Source: Cerrena zonata
Taxonomy: Eukaryota > Basidiomycota > Agaricomycetes > Polyporales > Cerrenaceae
Reading direction: 5' to 3'
Assembly (NCBI GenBank): GCA_038087015.1
Contig: JASBNA010000005.1
Location: 372,001 to 436,000 of the forward strand
DNA: 64,000 nucleotides
Made by a program: the position numbers and the translations under genes. Positions 56,192 to 64,000 of the stretch are shown here, piece by piece. Every line of letters begins with the position of its first letter. Position 1 is the first letter of the stretch. The notes below the pieces were generated by a model, which saw nothing but the letters and a program-made list of their open reading frames with translations, searched no databases and was not told where the DNA came from.

Positions 56192-57527
56192 TCAAACAAT
56201 CATGTGCTTGATTCGGTAAATTCCTTCTCGTGCTACAGCGACCGTGTCATAAACAACTCTTTCAGGTGCAGACTCTTGACGAGAACGCAAACGCCATCGC
56301 AAAGTCGACTCGGTCAAACTAGCCTGAATCCCTTGGAAGATCGCATAGCAGGCTTGGGCGGATGGACGATGATTGGGGTCATGTTGAAGCATGGGTACGG
56401 TCAACGCATTGAGGAAATCAAGACCATGGTATTTCTGCAAACGGAGGCACATTCAGTGAAAATAGAAAAATAAATAAATGAAATGCTTACTTGTACAAAT
56501 TCATGAAGATATAGATTACCGAGTATAAATATGTCTAACGGGAAGGGATTGTATGGTTCTGAGTCGGAAAGTTCAGGAGGCTCCTTGTCTCTGCCCTTGG
56601 TTCCAACGACAAGAGGAACATCGCCGCCTTCGAAACGTGATGAAAGACCAAAGTCGATAAAATAATATCTGACGGGGTGATCTTGACGATTCAGGGATGA
56701 AATTTCATGAATTCCGTCAGGACTATAGTTCAGACGAACGGGATGATGCCCTTGAGGGAATAGAGAGCGAGCATCCATCATGATATTCGCTGCCGCGCAA
56801 TCTCTATATGATGTTAGACACAAGTTGTAAATAACGTAAGACCAACTGACCTATGTGCGACTCCATGGGCATGGATAAAACACAGTCCCTACGTGACATA
56901 GTTGTCAGTGGTCGACTATGATGGGAGAGCTTTGGTCCTACCTGTAAAGTTTGCTCGATAAAATCGACTACCTCTCCTATTGTACGCAATGGGGGGTTGT
57001 CGAACGGACGCAGGTAAGGCATTACAATCATTCCTTTAGAGGAGTCGTGAGGATCACCCATGACATCAATGACTGGTACACAGTGATTCGTTGGATCCTG
57101 CAACAGGTCTTTCGATGATAGGAAACGACCGATAGCAATCTCGTCGGATGCGCGAGAGACGGTCTTGATGGTGACGCGAGCACCGTCAGATATTCGAGTG
57201 GCATCAACGATGATATGTTTCTAGCGAGCGAGTCCTCTCAGCACTTTGATCGGTGGAGATGTGTTGAGTACGTCATACCATAGAAAGAATAGAGTCCTCA
57301 CAGAAAAAGGGATCATAATTTGTTCCAATCCAAGAGGGGGTCCAGTTGGGTGCAAACCGTGGTCTTAGTTGGTACCCATGTTCTTTAAGAAAGACATATC
57401 TTTCTTGCCAGAACACCTCCCAGGATAGCAAACTCCAACGACCTCGTTCCGTGTCACGGGCATACTTTGCAGCTTCTTCCGCTGAACACGTTGCAAAAAA
57501 TGGAAGACGAGGAGTGCCACCGCTCAT
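56192..57527 (-). CDS. protein kinase-like protein K2
   Basis: The start is the ATG at 57527 (MSGGTPRLPFFATCSAE), with the same N-terminal block (SWEVFWQERYVFLKEHGY, LRPRFAPNWTPSW) as K1. The catalytic residues are kept: HRDCAAAN across the same intron position (near 56810), DFGLSS, GTKGRDKEPPE. Most exons differ from K1 by scattered changes only. Head-to-head with TM3 at 646 bp. No frameshift or stop was seen in the exons. Confidence 0.85.
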
Positions 57528-58173
57528 GTAGACAAGAAATGCAACGGTTGTGCATATGGCTATACTGCCTAGTAGTGAGGATTCTGACGAAGATGCATAT
57601 AATCAATATTATCAATTGAGTAGCGGCAACCACCGAGCATCGATATCGTCAGCATTAATAGTAATCTATAAGAAACGTAAATTTCTTAATACAGTATAGT
57701 ACGTGAGTAATCCAAGTCAGTAAATATTTAGTTAACCCGAGAGTTGAGACGAAATAAAAATTAGTTGCCATCTCCAGTACGGCCGCTGTTATTATTGCAA
57801 TCTCCCGTCAGTGAATCGCATTGTTTGCATAGTGTACCGGCCAGACTTGCCAGTACTTACTTGCACATAGACTGTCACTACTGTGCAACACAGCCCTCAA
57901 CCTCCTCCGTTTCTGAAAGAAATCCGACGAACTCGCGACCCGATTAAGTACATGGCTCTATTTTACTCAACTCGGATACAATCACTATGTCAGGGGGTTT
58001 GCCCGTGGATTTATCTATTCAGATAGGAAGCAGTTCCAAGGAGGGTGAGGAGCTCAGGCATCATGTGTGCAACGCGTGGTGATGCCATAGACCCGAATAA
58101 CTCATAAACTGAGGATCGCGCTTTCTGTTGTGATTGGTACCCCCTTCCCCAACAAGCTTCACAAGGCTAAGCT
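57528..58173. promoter_or_regulatory. divergent promoter between K2 and TM3
   Basis: This is the equivalent of 52975-53462. It is 158 bp longer, mainly from an AT-rich stretch near 57640-57800. The tract just upstream of the TM3 start (CCCAACAAGCTTCACA) matches that of TM2. Confidence 0.5.
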
Positions 58174-59378
58174 ATGTCTGATAACACATCACCTTCTCTC
58201 TTCGACATCAGTGGCTTTACCTTTGGTCTCCTCGGATTAGCTGGGACTGTCCAGCTCTTTTGTCTAATCGCCTTTTACTTTTTCCCAAAGCGTAGACTTC
58301 ATGGGCTCGAAATATCGTATGCTGAAGCCTACTTCCTCTATCACTGTGGAGTCCAGGAGGGTATCCTGGCCTCCGACATAAAGCGTATAGAAGAAAAACT
58401 TCAATGGTATACTCACACTGCCTCACATCTGCAATTCTGGCTAAACGCCACACTTGTAGGACACGGGCGGAAATCAACGAGGTCCACTCCGCGGTATTCT
58501 GTCTCGGTGGTTTCTGGGGACAGGTCTTCGCAATCTTTGGAAGACTGTCTCAGAAGTTTCATGATTTAAACGTTGCTGCGAAAGAGCTTTGCGTCGACAT
58601 TGCGGTAAGTATTCATTTCTGTCTTTGTATTTCATCAAAGAACCGTAATTCTAACTCTAATTCAGTCCAGCAGTCAAAAAGGTCGCCGAGTCCTTGAAGC
58701 GAGCGGACAATGTTACAAACCATGCATTCTCCCCATGATGAATTCGGCTTCGATTCCGCTATACCCCGCTATGATACAATCTACTCTTGGTGAAGAACAC
58801 ACCCAGAGGTCTCACTCCGGTACGTGATTTTCCATCGCTTTATTCGACAGCTTTATACGAACCACCATCTTTAAGAATCCGATTTTCGTCAACATTGTGA
58901 CTTTACGCCACACCAGGCTTGGAGCGCCCAGGCATCTATATCCCATCTTGCCTCGGCTAGCGCAGAGCCAAAACCAATACACAGGGATTCAATGTGCTCT
59001 GTATCGACATCCGCTACTGTAGTGGACATCGATCCCATGAATCGAGCCGATGCTACTACCATCGTCCAGCCCGGCCGTCCAGTCCGCCCTTGTGAATCCA
59101 GACAGCCTGAACCTCACGAAGTTTTGTTTCTGGACGTCTCTAAAACAGTCCTCACGCAAGAAGAGACGGCTAGTTTAGCCACCACAATCGAAGATCGTTA
59201 CAAGGACATACAGTACCTCATGGAATTGCTGTTATCCAACCTACATCACCTCTCAGAGCTTCGTCCGCAACCCGAAGAAAGGGATATCTCTGATGAGCCT
59301 TCGAAATTCGAATCTTGTCTATCCAAGCTCCAGCATTGTTGGACACGTTCTCCAAAACCACATATATTGCCGCTTTGA
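58174..59378 (+). CDS. single-pass membrane protein, paralogue TM3
   Basis: The start is the ATG at 58174 (MSDNTSPSLFDISG). It has the same design as TM2: one N-terminal membrane span (FTFGLLGLAGTVQLFCLIAFYFF), RRLHGLE, EINEVHSAVFCLGGFWGQVFAIFG, GRRVLEASGQCYKPCILPMM, and the C-terminal helix IEDRYKDIQYLMELLLSNLHHL then PEERDISDEPSKFESCLSKLQ. The Ser/Pro-rich middle has diverged most from TM2, the helix and membrane span least. Introns fall at matching places. Unknown family; pairs with K2. Confidence 0.75.
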
Positions 59379-60365
59379 TGAAGAGTATTAACAAGTAACG
59401 CTCTCTGACTTGGCGTATGCAATTCTATCGTATTCCTCAAAAACAATCCCAAACACTTTGCTTTCTATCTTACCGCTGCTTTGCTTCATGTTCTCTTTTT
59501 TCATATTGACCACTGACATCATCTCCCCTTGCTACATCTGTTTTTCTATCTGTTATTGTATTTGTAAAGAAAGACAGCTCGACATCAGAGGCTCAATGCG
59601 TATATTGCGATCCTCGCTCGGAACCTTGAAATTGAACAATGAGATAATATGTGGACTCATGATCTTGGCGACAATATCTCAAACCTCCCCTTTCCCTGAG
59701 GAACGTGTAGCTCGGAGAATGGAGAGGACTACGGACCTTTTAAAGCCGTTGCCGAAGGCTGTCATCACTGCCTCATGTTCTTGCTTTGGAAGTCGAGAGA
59801 GGACAACGCTTTACTGCCATTCCCAAGAAGGTGAAGATCAGCGCCCGAGTATCTTCCTGTCCAACTCTAACCAGTCACAGTATCTACCGTCTCGTCCATT
59901 AGATGGCTCTACCCTTGCAGCGTCGATAAAGCAACCAGAGTTTGGTGCTCCACTTCAATCGTAACAGTTCTAGTTTCACGCCTGGGAGATCTGTCCTATA
60001 ACAGAGGACAGAGGAAGAATCGATGAGACCCTGAACGCACGCATCCGCAAGAGAAGTAACATCCTGGACAGGTGACATACCATGCGGTAGGTTGTCATTG
60101 TCCGAACCGTCTCCCGGGAGTAATCCTGCAGAACGGAGAGCATTGGCCCCAGTAACAGCATGGAAGTTTAATTTGTTGTAAAGGCGATGCCATACTTTCT
60201 GTTTGGATATCTTGTGTTCCCACTTTACAACAAATCGCAGTTGTATGATTCTGATAGAACATCCCACAAAGCCCATTTCCAAGGCTCCCAGCCGTGGAGA
60301 AGTCGTTTGTGATGCCCTATTGATAGAATTCAGCATGTGAGAAAATGAGACAAAACAATTCGTTT
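59379..60365. other. 3' flank of TM3 and unclear minus ORFs
   Basis: 59410-59964 is open on the plus strand for 184 aa (true ATG), because the block shared with 55140-55320 is open in this frame; the N-terminal part is a chance hydrophobic run. On the minus strand 59899-60387 is open for 162 aa and contains AVTGANALRSAGLLPGDG, which looks coding-like but has no family I recognise. Confidence 0.3.
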
Positions 60366-60995
60366 TTAAGTAATCTCCCTCATGCAACTATCATCTTGGG
60401 TGTCGGAGAAAGACTCTGCATGGGTGTGTCGAGCAGTCATATACTCATACACCGGTTCATAAAAGTATTGGCTATGTCCTAAACATGAGTTTCCCCAGAC
60501 CGCCGGGTGTGTGAACATCCGGTTTGGGCGACGATGAGATAATGAAACAGGCGTATTCAGACAATTCACAACATCCCTAAAGTAATGAACTGGTCACCCT
60601 AATTCTGAGAAATACCCCTGCCACTCTTCTCATTACGAAAATACTAGTGAACGAGTGACGAATCTCATATCACAGCCACTAGAAACACGAGCCAAATATA
60701 TCGATCGCACTTCCCCAATCGTGTAAAGTGAAATCATACCGAAAAGGCATGCCGATGCGATTCGTGTGCGTCTTATGTCACCCGAATGAATGCGTCGGGG
60801 GCATTACCTTATAACAGTCCTTCGGTCTTCATGGCCTCGTTCTATTAAAAGAAATGCGATCTCGGGTGCAGGACCGGAATCTGGCCAATAAGGCTGAGGG
60901 AAGACGTGTAACAGCTTGATGTCACTTATTGCATCGGAAAGGTCGGCAAAAGATAGAATCAGGATGGAAGATTCGAACGGGGAGAGCACTTGATA
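60366..60995 (-). other. possible exons of an unrecognised minus-strand gene
   Basis: A stretch at about 60807-60997 reads ERFYQVLSPFESSILILSFADLSDA and on to RGHEDRRTVIR. It is preceded by TTGTTGTAG and followed by GTAATG, so it looks like a spliced exon. A second open stretch at 60366-60569 contains RPNRMFTHPAVWGNSCLGHSQYF and EPVYEYMTARHTH. The two are not in a clear common frame and no start or domain is seen. This could be a decayed gene between TM3 and K3. Confidence 0.35.
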
Positions 60996-61124
60996 AAACC
61001 TTTCCTACAACAAACAAGTCAAAGCATGTAAAAGCAAAGCGAAAGCGATATAGTTGGGTATAGAGATCTAGGAATAAGATCAACAAGTATCAGATATTGA
61101 AGATATTTTGTGACTTACAATATG

Positions 61125-62454
61125 CTACACCATCATACGTTTAATCTTGTAGATTCCTTCCCGCGCAGCAGCCACCGTATCGTAGACCACTCGTTCAGGC
61201 ACCGACTCGTTACGTGAACGCAACCGCCAGCGTAGAGTTGACTCGGCTAGATCAGCCCGAATCTCGCGGAACATGTCGAAAGCAGCTTGAGCTGTTGGGC
61301 GACTCCGGGGATCTTCATGAGTCATGCACACGATCAAGGGCTCGAGGAATTCGAATCCGTAGTATTTCTAGACGTACATTATAAGAGAATGATGACGGGA
61401 AGCGGTAAAACAACACACCTCGAAGAATTCCTTGCGATATAGGTTTCCAAGAATGAAAATGTCTAGAGGAAATGGGTTATATGGTCGATATTTGTTAAGT
61501 TCGGGAGGTTCCTTGTCTCGTCCTTGGGTTCCAACCACAAGCGGAGCAATTCCGGGATCGAAGTATGATGAAATGCCGAAGTCGATAAAATAATATTTAA
61601 CTGGGTGGTCCTGACGAGATAGATAAGGCGCATCACGAGCACCGTCTTCGAGATAGTCAAGGCGAACTGGATGATGTCCTTGAGGAAATAGAGGTCCTCC
61701 ATCCATCATGATATTCGCTGCAGCACAGTCCCTACTTCCTTTCAGACATACAGATTGTAGAGAGGATCAGAAATACAAACCGATGTGCAACTCCTTGACG
61801 ATGTATAAAACATAAACCCTACATATTCCGAATGTCTGTTGACGCTCTCAAACTAGAGATAGAAGACTTACCTCAAGAGTCTGAAACACAAAGTCTATCG
61901 CTTCTCCAATAGTGCGTAGTTCCGGGTCGTTGAAAGGCCGTAAATACTTCATGATAATCACAGCTTTGGATTTTTCGAATGGGTCTTGAAGAACTTGGTA
62001 AACAGGTACACAATGATTTGTGGGGTCGTCCGCGACTTCATCTCTTGACAGAAGACGTCCGATTGGGATTTCGTTGTCGAGATGAGAGACGGTCTTGAGC
62101 ATTACCCGGGTACCGTCTGACAAACGGGTTGCGTCAATGACTTCAGATAGCTACGTATAGCTCCTTAGTACTTTAAAGTGTGCAATCATGAGTAGCACGT
62201 CGTACCATAGAACATATTGAATCCTCACAGTAACGGGGGTTACGATTTGTCCCCAGCCATGATGGAGTCCATCCAGGTCTAAATCGGGGTCGCAAAAGAT
62301 ACCCTTGGCTCTTAAGATAGTTATATCGTTCTCTCCAAAAGACCTCATACGAAAGCAAGTCCCAATGACCTTCTTCCGTGCGCTTCCTAAATCTTTCGGC
62401 TTGTTCGTCTGAACATACTGCATAAATCGGAAGATTCGATTCGCCGACATTCAT
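61125..62454 (-). CDS. protein kinase-like protein K3
   Basis: The start is chosen at the ATG at 62454 (MNVGESNLPIYAVCSDE), which lines up with the starts of K1 and K2; an ATG 37 codons upstream (62565) is possible but has no match in them. The N-terminal block is kept (SYEVFWRERYNYLKSQGY, LRPRFRPGWTPSW, CEDSICSM). Catalytic residues: VMLK, HRDCAAAN (near 61730-61790), DFGISS, GTQGRDKEPPE. It is the most diverged copy, so it predates the K1/K2 duplication. A membrane-protein partner would be expected at 62.6 kb or beyond, but there the sequence turns into an unrelated skewed repeat. Confidence 0.85.
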
Positions 62455-62729
62455 TTTGGGTCGAGAAGATATTGCGATACCTATTTCATAGCCATTCGTA
62501 CAGGGTGTAGATGGATTGTGTTTCGGGTTGGTGAGTGTTTGTACTAAGAACCGGGAACTAGCCACCGGAATACAACATATCTATCTTCCCAATATGGTAA
62601 GATATTAATATTCGCTCAAATTGTTACCCCGAGCTAGTTTGAACGTTTGAACGGTGATATTTTAGTATGTTGGCGTGACTTAAGATATTTTACTTAGACA
62701 CTTCATCTTACAATAAGCCTTTACCCTCC

Positions 62730-64000
62730 AACATGGTGCTGGCCTCTCCGCGGCTTGGAGGATGAGTACCCTGCTAGCAGGGGAAACTAACGAACACCAA
62801 CCAACGAGCCTCAAGGCTCAAAGGCTCACGCCCCACGGACTCACTGTCCCCGCAAGTCGAAAGACACGCGACCGAGACCCACAATCTCGACGACTGAAAA
62901 GTCCCTAACTGTGACACCGCAGTAACAAGACGAAAGTCTTATGTAGACCCTACTATAGGCTACCGAGTGTAAAACTACACCTAATTGAATGGACGAAACT
63001 CCAAATAAAAACGATGAGAATCGGAAAAGTACCGAAGAAATGACGGACACGGGCAAAGCAATCGCTCTCGCCCCAGGCCTAACAGCCCTCCCCCCAAGAT
63101 AAAAACATCACAGAAGAAAGTGAAAGAGGGAACCACAGGGCCACAGAGCCACGAAACCACACCAAGGAAGGGAAACACCACCCAATGTGAATCTGAACCG
63201 CACACGGCGACGACGACACAAAACCCAGCGACAGCACCACGGGAAGGAAAATCACCTGTCAAAACACCACGTGAGCTGATCGAAAGAGACAAAACGGTAT
63301 GACAGACGCGCGGGGAAAACCGGACCCCCCCCCCGCGAAACGGGAATGATAAGATCATGATGCAGTAAAGATAAGATTACCTGAAGCAAGGAATATCCAT
63401 CCGCACTAGCATGCCGGTCTGCCAAAACAGACGATGAACGTCAACAGAACGTCAACAGAACGTGGCAGAACTCAACAAAATACACTGCGAGCTAAATGTG
63501 GCAACTCACCGCTACCTACCGCCACGTACCCACCTCACCCCCACCACCACTCATAGTCTCAAAGACTAAGCACCAACATGCAAATAAGACGGAAAGACGG
63601 CAATCAAATCCCTGCGGATGCCACAACTCTAGAATGTCATAGTCTAACCCAAGCCATTGCTAAGGAAATGAAGTGATAGGCGAAATATCATGACATATAA
63701 CGGCAAGATAAATGCCGAAATGGCGAATGAAAGGATCATAAAAAGAAACGTCCAAGCCACTGCAATCCCAAAGCAAACCCACCTCAGCTCATGCCAAAGC
63801 CCCACTGTCGCTATAAAACCATGCCAATGAACACAACCAAATTCGACACACTCATTAGCCTCCCCAGGAGCAAATTCTCTGATTCATCCTCATCCTCTGA
63901 GCGAACCACACCAGAGCCACCCCACACCAGCCTAACAAGCGAACCGCAACAGAACCACAACCTCATACCCATCCCAAACCGAAAACATGAGAACAAAATC
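62730..64000. mobile_element. strand-skewed, gene-free sequence, probably transposon-derived
   Basis: From about 62730 (after a TGGTGCTGGCC start) the plus strand is strongly enriched in A and C over T and G to the end of the window. It has many short direct repeats (for example ACGTCAACAG twice at 63437-63460) and homopolymer C runs (63326-63336). ORFs in it (up to 125 aa on the minus strand) look like skew artefacts: Val/Leu/Ser/Phe-rich on one strand and Thr/Pro/Lys-rich on the other. The pattern fits untranslated or LTR-like transposon sequence whose body lies beyond 64000. No coding domain is present to fix the class. Confidence 0.45.

Larger units (their letters stand above)
55391..59965. 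repeat. tandem duplication unit B
   Basis: This is the second copy of the unit at 50570-55390, including a kinase-like gene, a membrane-protein gene and flanks in the same order and orientation. The kinase proteins are closer to each other than the membrane proteins are, judged by eye. Confidence 0.85.

Noticed and set aside
59410..59964. 184-aa plus-strand ORF as a gene downstream of TM3
   Set aside because: Only its last third is shared with the other duplication unit; the hydrophobic first part is not conserved, so it is not a safe gene.
1..64000. CRISPR arrays, bacterial operons, tRNA or rRNA genes
   Set aside because: The sequence is a fungal nuclear one; no spaced direct-repeat array was seen, and no tRNA or rRNA could be recognised by eye. 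A tRNA search program could still find one in the gaps.

Overview
The window is nuclear DNA of a filamentous basidiomycete, most likely an Agaricomycete. The evidence is many introns of about 48-75 nt with GTRNGT donors, small intergenic gaps, and families typical of mushrooms: a DUF6534-type membrane protein, an F-box protein, a copper radical oxidase, a GMC oxidoreductase, a non-reducing PKS, a metacaspase-like protein and expanded basidiomycete kinase-like proteins. The oxidoreductases and the lyase would suit a wood or litter decomposer, but the species cannot be named from the sequence.

Layout. 1-2612 has no recognisable gene. 2613-17782 is mostly conserved housekeeping or enzyme genes: ICMT-like methyltransferase (-), caspase-domain protein (-), SF1 helicase with a degenerate exonuclease-like N-terminus (-), membrane-anchored aspartic protease (-), RNA polymerase I/III subunit AC40 (-), a small duplicated gene (-), and phosphatidylserine decarboxylase (+). 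18596-26238 is a small secondary-metabolism/oxidase pair: a seven-intron NR-PKS (KS-MAT-PT-ACP-ACP-TE, no SAT domain) convergent with a glyoxal-oxidase-like copper radical oxidase. 27470-28680 is a second copy of 14731-15930, carrying a dead fragment of the AC40 gene and a nearly unchanged 120-aa ORF. 29162-40085 holds a PL14-type lyase, a hidden COX14-like gene, a MYND/Mss51-like protein, an F-box protein, a dynamin-family GTPase and a DUF6534-type membrane protein.

40.7-62.5 kb is accessory and repeat-rich. A direct repeat of about 500 bp (40707 and 44541) carries decayed kinase-like sequence and flanks a metzincin/H-type-lectin locus that looks broken. A GMC oxidoreductase follows. Then comes an array of three protein-kinase-like genes (-) alternating with three genes for single-pass membrane proteins of an unrecognised family (+). 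Two complete kinase/membrane-protein pairs are head-to-head and lie in a tandem duplication of roughly 4.6-4.8 kb. From about 62.73 kb to the end the DNA changes to an A/C-rich, strand-skewed sequence with no gene, probably a mobile element.

The most interesting candidates for something undescribed are: (1) the head-to-head kinase-like/membrane-protein pair amplified in tandem; (2) the SAT-less NR-PKS next to a copper radical oxidase, with a GC-AG intron inside the acyltransferase; (3) the 14.7/27.5 kb duplication, in which a small ORF of unknown function stays almost identical while the neighbouring AC40 fragment decays. Exon borders were read by eye from splice consensus and domain continuity; those given as exact positions are the ones where the reading frame closes across the junction.
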